Positions 10,118 through 18,676 of a DNA stretch of 64,000 nt are shown here, piece after piece. A program made the position numbers and the translations under genes. A model generated the notes under the pieces. The model was not told the DNA's origin, did no database searches, and saw only the letters and a list, made by a program, of their open reading frames with translations. Source of the stretch: FEN-987 sp964598845 (GTDB taxonomy: Archaea > Thermoproteota > Bathyarchaeia > 40CM-2-53-6); contig CAZRDM010000009.1 of NCBI GenBank assembly GCA_964598845.1, forward strand, positions 21,819 through 85,818, given 5' to 3'. Within the stretch, counting starts at the first letter, position 1. Each line of letters opens with the position of its first letter.

Positions 10118-10540
10118 TTGTATTTTCGCTACACTGGAATTCGAGTCCGCAACTTGAAACGCGCCCTGCACTTCTACAAGCGGACCATGGAGATGAGAGA
10201 GAGTCTGAGAGGTAAGATGGAGCATGGTGGAATCTGGGTCGAACTCAAGAGTGCAGGATCCGCGCAGAGACTCGAACTCAACTACTATCCACCTCGCTCC
10301 AAGTTCTTCGAGAAATTCAGGATTGGGAGCGAACTAGATCATCTGGCTTTCTGGGTGAAAGACGTTGAAAAGCAGTATGAGCGGCTATTGGCAAACGGAG
10401 CGCGAAGAGCGGTTGCCCCCTTTTCAGACCACCGCTACAGATTCGCCTTCGTTAGAGATCCTGATGGGATCTGGATTGAACTCATCGGAAGAGACAAACG
10501 TCAAATCAAGAACGGAGAAAAAGCACAGGCGACGAGCTGA
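10118..10540 (+). CDS. VOC-superfamily (glyoxalase-like) protein
   Basis: A single vicinal-oxygen-chelate module of about 140 residues: YTGIRVRNLKRALHFYKR at the start of the first beta-alpha-beta unit, LDHLAFWVKDVEKQY at the start of the second, and FVRDPDGIWIELI at the end. The expected metal ligands (His of DHLAFWV, Glu of IWIELI) are present. Such proteins act as lyases, dioxygenases or antibiotic-binding proteins; the substrate is unknown. I chose the TTG at 10118 because the TATA-like element at 10081-10089 would place the transcript start near it. A GTG at 10100 is the alternative and adds six residues. Confidence 0.8.
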   Translation: MYFRYTGIRVRNLKRALHFYKRTMEMRESLRGKMEHGGIWVELKSAGSAQRLELNYYPPRSKFFEKFRIGSELDHLAFWVKDVEKQYERLLANGARRAVAPFSDHRYRFAFVRDPDGIWIELIGRDKRQIKNGEKAQATS

Positions 10541-10597
10541 AGACGATTTGCCTGACTGGACAGACTGAGCTTCTGCGTCAAGTTAAACGAGGCTGAG

Positions 10598-11125
10598 TCA
10601 ATCCGTGTGTGGAAAATCCCCGCGAAAGATCTCTTCGATAGCCCTCCTCTCAGGTGCCTTGGGTTCCTCAGCCGGATAGCCTACAGGGAACATTGCCACT
10701 GGGCGCAATGATTCAGCGCCGACCACTCCCCGTACTTCGTCTTCATCGAACTCTCCAATCCAGACCGTGGCTAGGCCCTGATCTGTTGCGGCCAGCATGG
10801 CGTAGGTGCCAGCGATGGTTGCGTCTTGGATGCTGTAAAGTTCCCTTCCTCTTTCACCGAATTTGGTGGCTGAGCGAGCTGGATCGGCGCAGAATACAAG
10901 ACATACTGGGGCCTCAATGATGAAGTCCTGATCGAAGGCTGCATGCGCTAGCGCCTTTCTCTTGGTGAGATCGTGCATCGCGTATACTTGGTAAGCCTGT
11001 AAGTTGCCGGCGGATGGCGCCATGTTTGCAGCCTGAAAGATCTTCGTGAGCTTCTCCTCTTCCACCGGTTTCGGACTGTATGCACGAACCGAACGTCGGC
11101 GGCCTATGACTTCGAAGAACTCCAA
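10598..11125 (-). CDS. Nitroreductase-family FMN oxidoreductase
   Basis: FMN-dependent NAD(P)H oxidoreductase fold. The N-terminal signature EVIGRRRSVRAYSPKPV binds the FMN phosphate, APSAGNLQAYQVY follows, and the GLATVWIGEF and FPVGYPAEEPKAPERR motifs are typical of the family. Size (about 175 residues) matches. The open frame extends upstream to an ATG at 11263, but the extra residues look unlike the family, so the TTG at 11125 giving EFFEVIGRRRS is preferred. It is transcribed towards the left, away from the beta-propeller gene. The physiological substrate (nitro compound, quinone or dehalogenation) cannot be told. Confidence 0.85.
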   Translation of the reverse strand: MEFFEVIGRRRSVRAYSPKPVEEEKLTKIFQAANMAPSAGNLQAYQVYAMHDLTKRKALAHAAFDQDFIIEAPVCLVFCADPARSATKFGERGRELYSIQDATIAGTYAMLAATDQGLATVWIGEFDEDEVRGVVGAESLRPVAMFPVGYPAEEPKAPERRAIEEIFRGDFPHTD

Positions 11126-11278
11126 TTCTATTCGCCCATCTGCTGAGGGGAACGCATTAATATTCCGTGGCCCACTATCCCTCACGAACACCAGCCGAGC
11201 TTGATTGGCTGTTCTAATCTGTCGACACCCTGTTCCAGAACTCAGCATTATCATCCGCGGCACCTACTTTGGTAAGCG

Positions 11279-13162
11279 GTGCGTTCATTGAGCAGAAGTT
11301 CAAGAACAAAGTATTTCGTAAGCGCAGTTATCTTGACAATAGTTCTACTTGGTGCAGTGGCAATCGCTTATCCCCCATCAATACTCGTCGAGTTGCGATC
11401 GTTCAACTCCTACTATCAACTGAGCTCCTATGTTCTGCAGAGGACACGGGAGTATCGTTCTTACCTCGACAAGTTCTATGGCCCTGTTCGGATGGACGAA
11501 CTCGCTCAGCCTGTAGCGATCACCTCTCAGGTGGCAGGCAGTTACACGACAACTAATGTGCAGGTTGAAGGAGTTGATGAGCCCGACATTGCCAAGACTG
11601 ATGGAACCTACATTTACGCTGTCTCCCAGAACAGAGTCTTCTTGGTGCTTGCCTATCCGCCGGAACAGTCGCGGATCGTCTCGACACTTAATTTCAACGG
11701 AACGGTGGACGGTATCTTTGTTTCCGAGGATCGGCTAGCCGTCGTGGAAACTGGACATGTTGCTAAGGAAGGAGAACAGTTCTACGGTCCAGACACGAGG
11801 CTGATCATCTACGACATCACAGATCGGGCAAAGCCTGTGACTGTGAAGGAGATCTCGATTCCTGGAAGCTACATAAACTCCCGCCTTACTGAAGGGTACA
11901 TCTACGCAGTGATCCAACAACCTGCCATTCAGTACCCCTCGGAATGGAATGTGAAGGTAACATTGCCAACCATTAAGGCCGATGGTTCGAAAGAGACTCT
12001 CCCTCCTTCCAGAGTCTACTATAGTCCTTCATCGAAGGCTCCGGTCGATGTCTACACGATTGTCATTGCAGTACGCATTCAGGATGGAACATCAAACTCC
12101 GTTTCAGCATTGACCGGAATGGGTTCCACAATCTACGCGTCCTTCTCAAACATCTATGTAGCATATCCCGAGAACCCTATCATCTTTCGCCAACCCCTCC
12201 TCGCTGTTCCCGGTTCTTTCGCGCCTTCTTTCTGGGGAGGATTTGGGGGAAACACAACGATCTTCAGATTTTCCATTTCGAGTGGTCAGGTGAACGTAGC
12301 CGCATCGGGAACGATACCTGGAGGGATCCTGAATCAATTCTCGATGGATGAATACGATGGGTACTTCAGGGTTGCAACGACTAGTTTCAGGCAGGAATAC
12401 AACGGGAATTACGTGCAGGTCAACAATGTCTACGTGTTGGATCAGTCATTGAACATTGTGGGCTCTCTCGAAGGGCTAGCATCCAAGGAAAGCATCTACG
12501 CTGTCAGGTTCTTAGGAGATAGAGCCTACGTCGTGACATTCGAGAAGATAGACCCTCTTTTCGCCATATCCCTAGACAACCCAACCCAGCCCAGACTACT
12601 TGATAAACTTGTGATGCCTGGATTCTCGCAATATCTCCATCCCATCGGGAACGGCTATCTGATTGGAATAGGGAAGGAGGCTGTGGAGGCCGAGCAAGGA
12701 GATTTCGCTTGGTACCAAGGTCTGAAGCTCTCGCTCTTCCATGCCGACGATAACGGAAACCTAACTGAAGTTGCAAAGCTCCTTATTGGCGACAGAGGAA
12801 GCGACTCGCCAGTTCTGTACGATCATAGATCCTTCACCTATGACCCCGAAAGAACAATCATGGCCTTGCCGTTGATGATCGCAATGATCGACAAGGGAGG
12901 TTTCATTGGAACTCCTCCCCCGGACACTTACGGCGTACCAGTCTGGCAGGGTGCTTATGTCTTCAGAGTTTCAAGCGAAGGCTTCGAACTATTAGGCAAA
13001 GTCACCCACATACCAGAAGGTCGCAATGTCGACGGAAACTACGAGCTCTTCGTGAACAGGGTCACCTTGATCGGAGACTTCGTCTACACACTCTCTAGTA
13101 CGAGGCTTGAAGTCAACAGCCTATTGGACTTCGCAAACGTTGCTGCAGTGCACTTCACCTAA
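11279..13162 (+). CDS. Secreted C-terminal beta-propeller protein (COG4880 type)
   Basis: 627 residues, GTG start. The N-terminus has one hydrophobic segment (residues about 14-32), a signal anchor. The motif VQVEGVDEPDIAKTDGTYIY is the hallmark of a family of archaeal and bacterial secreted proteins with a C-terminal propeller distantly related to WD40 repeats. The rest consists of repeated blade-like stretches such as IYAVSQNRVFLVLAY and AYVVTFEKIDPLFAI. The protein is probably extracellular and anchored to the membrane. Its function is unknown; roles in surface binding or assembly have been suggested for such propellers. It is monocistronic and divergent from the nitroreductase gene. Confidence 0.85.
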   Translation: MRSLSRSSRTKYFVSAVILTIVLLGAVAIAYPPSILVELRSFNSYYQLSSYVLQRTREYRSYLDKFYGPVRMDELAQPVAITSQVAGSYTTTNVQVEGVDEPDIAKTDGTYIYAVSQNRVFLVLAYPPEQSRIVSTLNFNGTVDGIFVSEDRLAVVETGHVAKEGEQFYGPDTRLIIYDITDRAKPVTVKEISIPGSYINSRLTEGYIYAVIQQPAIQYPSEWNVKVTLPTIKADGSKETLPPSRVYYSPSSKAPVDVYTIVIAVRIQDGTSNSVSALTGMGSTIYASFSNIYVAYPENPIIFRQPLLAVPGSFAPSFWGGFGGNTTIFRFSISSGQVNVAASGTIPGGILNQFSMDEYDGYFRVATTSFRQEYNGNYVQVNNVYVLDQSLNIVGSLEGLASKESIYAVRFLGDRAYVVTFEKIDPLFAISLDNPTQPRLLDKLVMPGFSQYLHPIGNGYLIGIGKEAVEAEQGDFAWYQGLKLSLFHADDNGNLTEVAKLLIGDRGSDSPVLYDHRSFTYDPERTIMALPLMIAMIDKGGFIGTPPPDTYGVPVWQGAYVFRVSSEGFELLGKVTHIPEGRNVDGNYELFVNRVTLIGDFVYTLSSTRLEVNSLLDFANVAAVHFT

Positions 13163-13180
13163 GGAAATGCCACATAGCTT

Positions 13181-13312
13181 TCACGGGAGCGCACGTCGCT
13201 TACTCTCCCTCATTTCTTTAAGCAACTTTGGTGAGATGGGACGACAGGCACAGTGCTTCTGATGCTTCAGGTGCCACTGTATTCTCTGTTCTATTGACGG
13301 ATTCTTCGGCAT
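13181..13312 (-). CDS. Small uncharacterised protein, CxC/His-rich
   Basis: A short basic protein of 43 residues (upstream in-frame ATGs allow up to 64). The segment IQWHLKHQKHCACRP is dense in His and Cys and could bind a metal. The spacing and composition look like a real conserved microprotein rather than random translation, but I cannot name the family. It lies in the otherwise sparse region between the propeller gene and the ribosomal stalk operon. Confidence 0.4.
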   Translation of the reverse strand: MPKNPSIEQRIQWHLKHQKHCACRPISPKLLKEMRESKRRALP

Positions 13313-13524
13313 CGGGTTCTTTTGATGCCAAACTCTGTTGATAGGCATGGCTTGTGTTGCTGAAGGATCAGCCAATACATCTTCCCTCTTGGAATCGAAT
13401 TTGGGAATGCTCCTCGTGAGCTATGCTTGGACTAGGCGTTTTTTGAGCTCTTTGTACCTGCGGATCTCCTTACCCGCAGCGTCTAGGTATTGCTCGCCCA
13501 CAATTAGGGGAAAACGATTGAGCC

Positions 13525-13692
13525 TCATCGCTCTGTGCGAACAGAACTTCCCGGGCGGAAGCGCTTCAAGCGTTCTGAACGAGACTGACCCTGCCTCCCG
13601 CACCAGGACTGATGCAAATCGTAAAGTCGCTTTCCCTCAGCATCGTTGGTGAACTTTGCACCACAACGACACACAGTGTACTCTTCAGACAA
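13525..13692 (-). CDS. Putative small zinc-finger protein
   Basis: A 55-residue reading frame starting at TTG 13692, preceded by an AAGGAG ribosome-binding site. The N-terminus EEYTVCRCGAKFTNDAEGKR followed by LYDLHQSWC gives a C-x-C ... H-x3-C arrangement like a single treble-clef or C2HC finger. The C-terminal half is Arg/Ser-rich. A second open frame on the same strand (13421-13603, ending in a charged helix EIRRYKELKKRL) overlaps it in another phase. A frameshift joining the two into one longer protein is possible. I cannot assign a function. Confidence 0.45.
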   Translation of the reverse strand: MSEEYTVCRCGAKFTNDAEGKRLYDLHQSWCGRQGQSRSERLKRFRPGSSVRTER

Positions 13693-13841
13693 GTGCTTGA
13701 ATACTCCTTAACCATCGAAAGAAATGTTGTGATTGCACCAATGATGAGAGAAGTAACTCTGGAATCGTTTGCTCAATGGGAGAGAGCTTCTTGCTCAACT
13801 GACGTAGAGCTAGAAATCTGGCTTAGAAAATGTGTTAGAAC

Positions 13842-14147
13842 TCAGCCGAAGAGTGCGCCGAGTCCTGCTAGAGCTTCTTCTTCCTTCTTCTTCTCTTCTT
13901 CAGGCTTCTTCTCTTCTTTCTTAGCCTCTGCTGAGGCGCCTGTCGCCGCTGCTGTAGCCGCAACTGGCATTGACTGGGCTGCCTTGAGTGCCTCGTCTAT
14001 GTTGACCTCTGAGAGTGCTGCGACGAGAGCCTTGATTCTGGGTTCCTCGACCTTGACGCCTGCCGCTGTCAGAACCTTCTTGACGCCTTCTTCAGTTACT
14101 TTTTCTCCTGCGGAGTGGAGGAGTAGCGCAGCGTAGACGTATTTCAT
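13842..14147 (-). CDS. rpl12: Ribosomal protein L12 (archaeal P1 stalk protein)
   Basis: 101 residues. N-terminal dimerisation helices MKYVYAALLLHSAGEKVTEE, an Ala-rich hinge, a Lys/Glu-rich linker and the C-terminal GLGALFG that contacts elongation factors. Several L12 dimers bind P0 to form the GTPase-activating stalk of the large subunit. It is the third gene of the leftward L1-P0-L12 operon, 51 nt after P0. Canonical in every visible respect. Confidence 0.97.
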   Translation of the reverse strand: MKYVYAALLLHSAGEKVTEEGVKKVLTAAGVKVEEPRIKALVAALSEVNIDEALKAAQSMPVAATAAATGASAEAKKEEKKPEEEKKKEEEALAGLGALFG

Positions 14148-14198
14148 TTTTCACACCGAAATGAATGGGCTTCCCCTGCTAACCCGAAGTCCCCTTTT

Positions 14199-15125
14199 TC
14201 AACCTTTTCCTTCGGTTGAGGCTTCACTCGCCACCCGTTGTGGAGCCAATGCCTCTGGTTTCACAGCCGAAATCGCAGATGATAACGCATTCATGTTTGC
14301 GTAGGCTTTCTGAATTACGAGTTGCGCTGTTTCTCCTGTGAGGAACGCCGCTTCTACACTCACCGAGAGTGCTTGCCGGTACGCTTTCGCTATGATCCGT
14401 GGCATTGTCTGAGGCAGTATGATGTTGGCTTCGACGGCGAAACTGAGAGCTAACTTAGCAGTGGACGAGAAGTCGGCCTTCATTTTATCCAGATCAAAGA
14501 TCAGATCATTTGGACCGAGGAGGAACCCATTGTCGTAAGCTTGCGAGAGTGAAAGTCCAGCCTCCATCGGTTTCATTCCGAGCTTGGACAGGAGTGATGC
14601 AAGCTTTGTTGAGATGACGTCGCCCTTTCTTGCAACAATTGTGTCTCTTGCTACAAAGATGCTTCCCGCCTCAATGCGCGTCTGTACCTTGACCTCATTG
14701 AACTCACTGATTACGGGACCAGGTTGGAGTCCAGTATTCCCGGCGGGAATCACAATTTCGGTCGTGGAAATGTCGCCTCCCTTTGCTGGGACGCGAACCT
14801 TGTTCTTGTCGAGGAAAATGATGAGCTCATAGGGGTTGAGATGAGTGAAAATTAGGACCTTGGAGCCAGTTATTTCGCTAGCGAACTTCTCTATCTCAGG
14901 TTTAGAGTCTGCAGTCTTCTCCGCTACTTTGCGGAGAATAGTATTCTTTGCAACTATGAGTTCCGCCTTGCCTCTTAGTTTCTTACGAATCTCCTGAATT
15001 TGGGATGAGCGCACCTTCTGGAGGTCTGCAACCGCCACGACTGGATATTTCTGAAGGAGTTCGAATAGTCCAGTGAAAATCTCCCTCTTCCAAAGCGCGA
15101 CCTGACGTGTGAGCATTACGATCAC
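14199..15125 (-). CDS. rpl10: Ribosomal protein P0 (L10), without the usual C-terminal tail
   Basis: 308 residues. Binds the thiostrepton-loop region of 23S rRNA with L11 and carries L12 dimers. The N-terminal rRNA-binding domain (LVAKNTILRK-type segment, residues about 55-70) and the archaeal/eukaryotic insertion (KGGDISTTEIVIPAGNTGLQPGP) are clear, and so are the C-terminal spine helices (residues about 190-290) that bind L12. The protein ends in ...VASEASTEGKG and lacks the acidic linker and GLGALFG tail that most archaeal P0 proteins share with L12; L12 here keeps that tail. It overlaps the end of L1 by 4 nt. Confidence 0.96.
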   Translation of the reverse strand: MIVMLTRQVALWKREIFTGLFELLQKYPVVAVADLQKVRSSQIQEIRKKLRGKAELIVAKNTILRKVAEKTADSKPEIEKFASEITGSKVLIFTHLNPYELIIFLDKNKVRVPAKGGDISTTEIVIPAGNTGLQPGPVISEFNEVKVQTRIEAGSIFVARDTIVARKGDVISTKLASLLSKLGMKPMEAGLSLSQAYDNGFLLGPNDLIFDLDKMKADFSSTAKLALSFAVEANIILPQTMPRIIAKAYRQALSVSVEAAFLTGETAQLVIQKAYANMNALSSAISAVKPEALAPQRVASEASTEGKG

Positions 15126-15790
15126 TTTGAGAGTCCAATCTTGACTGGTTTGCTCATGGTTGCCTTCAAGAGTATCTCGGCGACATTCTTGAAGCCCCGT
15201 TCCAGTTTCTGTTCAATTCGGGAAACAACGGTCTGAATGTTCTCGATCAGTTTGTCATCAGGCATCTTCTCTGTCCCAATACGGCACTGGAGGACGGGCT
15301 GTTCCCTTAGGCGCAGTCGGACCATCTTCCGATGTGAGGCAACAATCTGATCGATGGCTGCGTTAGGGGGCACGGGGGTCGGCATTTTTCCGCGAGGACC
15401 GAGGAATGAACCGAGTGCCCTGCCAACGACAGGCATCAGCGGTGCTTCTGCGATGAAGAAATCGTATTCCTGCGCCAGTTTTCGAGCCGCCTTCTTATCC
15501 CTACCAAGAGCCTCTATATCCTCCCGGCCTACGACCCTATCTGCACCGGCTGCTTTGGCTCTTGTCGCCAAATCTCCAGATGCTACTACGCAGACCTTAA
15601 CCTCCCTCTCAATAGCATTGGGAAGCGGCAACGTTTCATTGATTCGATTCTCAGGCTTCTTGAGGTCGACCTCGCGAAGCCTTACGACCAGGTCTATTGA
15701 TTGAGTGAACTTTCTCTTGGATAGATTCTTCCGTAACTCACCAAGTGCCTTGGCGACCTCGTCTTTGGCAAGTGGCAATGAGAAGCACAT
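15122..15790 (-). CDS. rpl1: Ribosomal protein L1
   Basis: 222 residues. Binds the mobile L1 stalk of 23S rRNA and takes part in release of E-site tRNA. Domain I/II hallmarks are visible: FIAEAPLMPVVGRALGSFLGPRGKMPTPVP and the basic KMVRLRLREQPVLQCRIG strand. L1 is the first gene of the operon; the stop overlaps the P0 start (ATGA-type). In several archaea L1 represses its own operon by binding the mRNA leader; the short leader here (about 15 nt predicted) leaves little room, so any operator would lie inside the coding sequence. Confidence 0.96.
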   Translation of the reverse strand: MCFSLPLAKDEVAKALGELRKNLSKRKFTQSIDLVVRLREVDLKKPENRINETLPLPNAIEREVKVCVVASGDLATRAKAAGADRVVGREDIEALGRDKKAARKLAQEYDFFIAEAPLMPVVGRALGSFLGPRGKMPTPVPPNAAIDQIVASHRKMVRLRLREQPVLQCRIGTEKMPDDKLIENIQTVVSRIEQKLERGFKNVAEILLKATMSKPVKIGLSK

Positions 15791-15823
15791 CTAGTCAAAT
15801 TTCTGACGGGTGATTCCGTCTGC

Positions 15824-15833
15824 CTAATAAAAA
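15824..15833 (-). promoter_or_regulatory. TATA-like element for the L1-P0-L12 operon
   Basis: On the minus strand the stretch reads TTTTTATTAGG, about 35-40 nt upstream of the L1 start at 15790. This spacing gives a transcript with a very short leader, as usual in archaea. The same 120-bp gap must also hold the promoter of the rightward L18Ae run. Confidence 0.5.
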
Positions 15834-15913
15834 CATTTTCAGGCCCAACGAATGTCACTCCACCTTCACATTAATAGCAGACACCTTTGACATAAGTCGA
15901 GCCGTGAGTTTCC

Positions 15914-16126
15914 TTGTCCGAGCTGAAGAGATTCAAGATCACAGGCGAGATCATTAAGGGAAGGATACGGATTCCGTTTTCTGTCGAATTCAACGCACTA
16001 AGAGAGGAACATGCACTCCAACGACTTTACGCAGAGATGGGCAGTCGACACCGCGCGCGCAGACACGAGATCAAGATCTCCAAGGTGGAAGAAACAAAAG
16101 AGAAAACTGCTGAAGCCAAGGCGTAG
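15914..16126 (+). CDS. rpl18a: Ribosomal protein L18Ae (LX / L20a)
   Basis: 70 residues, TTG start. Small archaeal large-subunit protein: KRFKITGEIIKGRIRIPFSVEFNALREEHALQRLYAEMGSRHRARRHEIKI is distributed over the expected beta-alpha-beta fold. It heads a rightward run with the prefoldin alpha gene, which begins 3 nt after its stop. This pairing (LX-pfdA-ftsY) is common in archaea. Confidence 0.93.
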   Translation: MSELKRFKITGEIIKGRIRIPFSVEFNALREEHALQRLYAEMGSRHRARRHEIKISKVEETKEKTAEAKA

Positions 16127-16129
16127 GCA

Positions 16130-16582
16130 ATGTCGAGTTCCAAAGTCGGGGAAGAGGATATCATCAGACAACTTGCGACGGAGATACGGATCCTTGAGGG
16201 CTCCGCTGCGGTTCTGCAGTCCCGGCTAGACATCGTGAGGGCTACCATCAACGAGGTCACCCTAGCTCACAACACCTTAGAGGGACTTAGGAACCTCCAC
16301 GAGGGTGAGTCTGCACTGGTTCCAGTAGGAGCTGGTTCCTACATCCGAATGACGATATCCGACTCCAAGAAGCTCGTTATGGGAGTCGGTGCAGGCGCAG
16401 CGATGGAGAAGGATGTCAACAGCTCAGTCGAGGAACTGAAGGCGAGGCTTCAGGATCTCGACAAGGCTCGAACCTCGATTCAGCAACAGCTTGACCAAAC
16501 ACTGACAAGATACCAACAGGACCGCGAGGCCCTCGAAGACCTCCTTAAGCGACGAGAGACGACAAATCGACCTGCCAGCTGA
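16130..16582 (+). CDS. pfdA: Prefoldin alpha subunit
   Basis: 150 residues with two long amphipathic coiled-coil helices separated by two beta hairpins (LVPVGAGSYIRM ... KLVMGVGAGAAMEKD). Two alpha and four beta subunits form the jellyfish-shaped holdase that passes unfolded chains to the thermosome. It sits 3 nt after L18Ae and 84 nt before ftsY, coupling ribosome and protein-targeting genes. Confidence 0.94.
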   Translation: MSSSKVGEEDIIRQLATEIRILEGSAAVLQSRLDIVRATINEVTLAHNTLEGLRNLHEGESALVPVGAGSYIRMTISDSKKLVMGVGAGAAMEKDVNSSVEELKARLQDLDKARTSIQQQLDQTLTRYQQDREALEDLLKRRETTNRPAS

Positions 16583-16666
16583 GGACCCAAACGTCCCAGC
16601 TAATAAGTCCGGCACAGCCAAGATGCGCACACGGCTCCTGAATCCCGCTGCATCCGGTGAATACTT

Positions 16667-17572
16667 GTGTTTGACAAGCTGAGATCGGGTTTCAGTACCT
16701 TAGTCCTGAAACTTTCACAGAGAGAGCTTTCCGAGAAGGAAATCACCCAGATACTGGACGAGTTCTTACTCGTTCTTATCGAGAGCGATGTGGCCTACTC
16801 TATCGCCAAGAAGATCTGTGACGCTCTCCGTGAAAGGCTGAGGAGTGTAGAGGTTAAACGTTTCGCGGATTCCGTCGAACCGGCCAAGGCGGTGCTCAGG
16901 GACGCGTTGATAGCGCTACTTCATGGGAGTGGTGAGGAGCCCTTCTTCAAGGTTCTCAGCGAAAGGAAGAACGAACACAGACCTGCCGTAGTATTGTTCG
17001 TCGGAGTCAACGGGACTGGCAAGACAAGTTCCATAGCAAAAGTTGGTCAGCTACTTCTGAGAAGAGACTACTCCGTAGTGATCGCGGCTGCAGACACGTA
17101 TAGGACAGGATCCATTGAGCAGATTGAGGAGCATGCTAGGCGAGTCGGCATTAAGAGTATCAAACATGCCTATGGAGCAGACGCGGCGGCAGTTGCCTTC
17201 GACGCTGTAAACTACGCGAACGCGCATGGAATAAATGTCGTCTTGATTGACACAGCCGGGCGAATGCAGACAAATAAGAACCTCTTGGAAGAGATGAAGA
17301 AGATCGCACGTGTAGCGAAGCCAGATCTTACAGTCTTAGTTGTTGATGCCCTCACGGGAAACGATGCTGTGGAACAGGGGCGAACATTCTCCCAAGCGGT
17401 CAACATAAGTGGAGTAATCCTCACGAAACTGGATGCGGACGCGAAGGGTGGCAGCGCAATCTCGGTGGCAGCTGTCATCGACAGACCAATCTTCTTCGCT
17501 ACTATTGGACAGAAATACGGCGACCTCGTCTCATTTGAACCGATTGAGATTGTTGAGAAAATGATCGGCTAG
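16667..17572 (+). CDS. ftsY: Signal-recognition-particle receptor FtsY
   Basis: 301 residues, GTG start. The N domain (four-helix bundle, residues 1-90) is followed by the SRP GTPase G domain with GVNGTGKTSSIAK (P-loop), AADTYRTGSIEQ, DTAGRMQTN and TKLDADAKGGS. FtsY docks SRP-ribosome complexes at the membrane through GTP-dependent pairing with Ffh. It lacks an extended acidic A domain, as in many archaea. It is followed after 11 nt by dtdA in the same direction. Confidence 0.96.
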   Translation: MFDKLRSGFSTLVLKLSQRELSEKEITQILDEFLLVLIESDVAYSIAKKICDALRERLRSVEVKRFADSVEPAKAVLRDALIALLHGSGEEPFFKVLSERKNEHRPAVVLFVGVNGTGKTSSIAKVGQLLLRRDYSVVIAAADTYRTGSIEQIEEHARRVGIKSIKHAYGADAAAVAFDAVNYANAHGINVVLIDTAGRMQTNKNLLEEMKKIARVAKPDLTVLVVDALTGNDAVEQGRTFSQAVNISGVILTKLDADAKGGSAISVAAVIDRPIFFATIGQKYGDLVSFEPIEIVEKMIG

Positions 17573-17583
17573 GATCCAATGCG

Positions 17584-18387
17584 ATGCCAGTCCTCATCGT
17601 TGCTTCTCGTCGCGATTTGGCGGCTCAGAATATTGCGCGAGAACTGATCCGTTCGAAGAACTTTAGAGCCGTTGGAAGTTCTGGCGATTTGCTGCGGGCA
17701 GGAGATATCTTTCTGAAGTATGTGGAGACTGATGGCGTGTTCACGGAGAAGCTTAACGTAGATTTCACATGTGACGCTGTTGTTTTCGCATCGAGACATA
17801 GAAGCGAAACCGCCGAGCCGGCACTGACTGTTCATTGGACGGGAAACACCACTTCACGGGCAGATTTTGGAGGAAAACCAAGGAGCCTTTCCTTGGCGGA
17901 CCCTCCTAGATTGAGGGCTGCCTTCATAGCCCTGGAAGAAACGTGTGAAGTTTCGAAGCTGAATTATGTAGTGACGCTAGAGGCTACACATCACGGTCCA
18001 ACTGAACTCGGCGTCCCAACACTTTTCGTAGAAATTGGGAGCACAGAGACTGAGTGGGGCGACCCGAGAGCAGCGGCCGCAGCAAGTGAGGCGGTCTGGA
18101 AGGCTGCTACTAGGCCTTTACAAGGCAGAATTGCTGTTGGTTTTGGTGGAGGACATTACTGCAGTAAACATATCGTAGCCTTGAAGGACGGAGGATATGC
18201 ACTGGGCCACATACTCTCAAAGTATTTCTTTGAAGAATACGACGAAGAGATCGTAGAAATGGCCTTCAAACGGACGCTGGGAGACTGTAGAACTGCAATC
18301 ATCGACTGGAAGGGAGTTCGCGGAGCTGAACGGGCAAAGCTCCTAGATACATTGAAGAAAATGAACATCGAAGTCATCCGAGTTTGA
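17584..18387 (+). CDS. dtdA: D-aminoacyl-tRNA deacylase, archaeal/plant type (DtdA)
   Basis: 267 residues. Hydrolyses D-Tyr-tRNA and related mischarged tRNAs, recycling the tRNA. The family motifs TLEATHHGPTELGVPTLFVEIGSTE and GFGGGHYCSKH (metal-binding His/Cys) are present. It is the GEK1-like DTD2 family and not the bacterial DTD. Position between ftsY and secE suggests it shares the transcript of this translation/secretion block. Confidence 0.93.
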   Translation: MPVLIVASRRDLAAQNIARELIRSKNFRAVGSSGDLLRAGDIFLKYVETDGVFTEKLNVDFTCDAVVFASRHRSETAEPALTVHWTGNTTSRADFGGKPRSLSLADPPRLRAAFIALEETCEVSKLNYVVTLEATHHGPTELGVPTLFVEIGSTETEWGDPRAAAAASEAVWKAATRPLQGRIAVGFGGGHYCSKHIVALKDGGYALGHILSKYFFEEYDEEIVEMAFKRTLGDCRTAIIDWKGVRGAERAKLLDTLKKMNIEVIRV

Positions 18388-18472
18388 TTCAAAGGTTAAA
18401 ATAGAGGCGTTTTCATTTCAACGGCCGACTATTCCAAAGACCCACTCAAAGTAACCCAGAAGGATTTGCAGA

Positions 18473-18676
18473 TTGAACACCCGCGAATTTCTCGACTCAA
18501 CCAGACGCCTTCTTCATGTTACAACGAAGCCTTCGCGGGACGAGGTTACGTTGATGGTGAAGATCAGTTTCCTAGGCATCGCGATAGTCGGTTCGCTTGG
18601 GTTCATTATTCGCGTACTCTTCTTGTTCCTCAACCTGCTACCTCAAGCCTCAACAACAACTGGAGCCACACCCTAA
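18473..18676 (+). CDS. secE: Preprotein translocase subunit SecE (Sss1)
   Basis: 67 residues, TTG start. N-terminal amphipathic helix (REFLDSTRRLLHVTTKPSRDEV) lying on the membrane, then one transmembrane helix (VKISFLGIAIVGSLGFIIRVLFLF). SecE clamps the SecY channel. Its stop overlaps the ATG of spt5 in TAATG, so the two are translationally coupled, the usual archaeal secE-spt5-L11 order. Confidence 0.92.
   Translation: MNTREFLDSTRRLLHVTTKPSRDEVTLMVKISFLGIAIVGSLGFIIRVLFLFLNLLPQASTTTGATP

Noticed and set aside
13612..14136. Plus-strand frame of 174 codons over L12
   Set aside because: Antisense to the L12 hinge and linker, giving a serine/alanine run; not coding.
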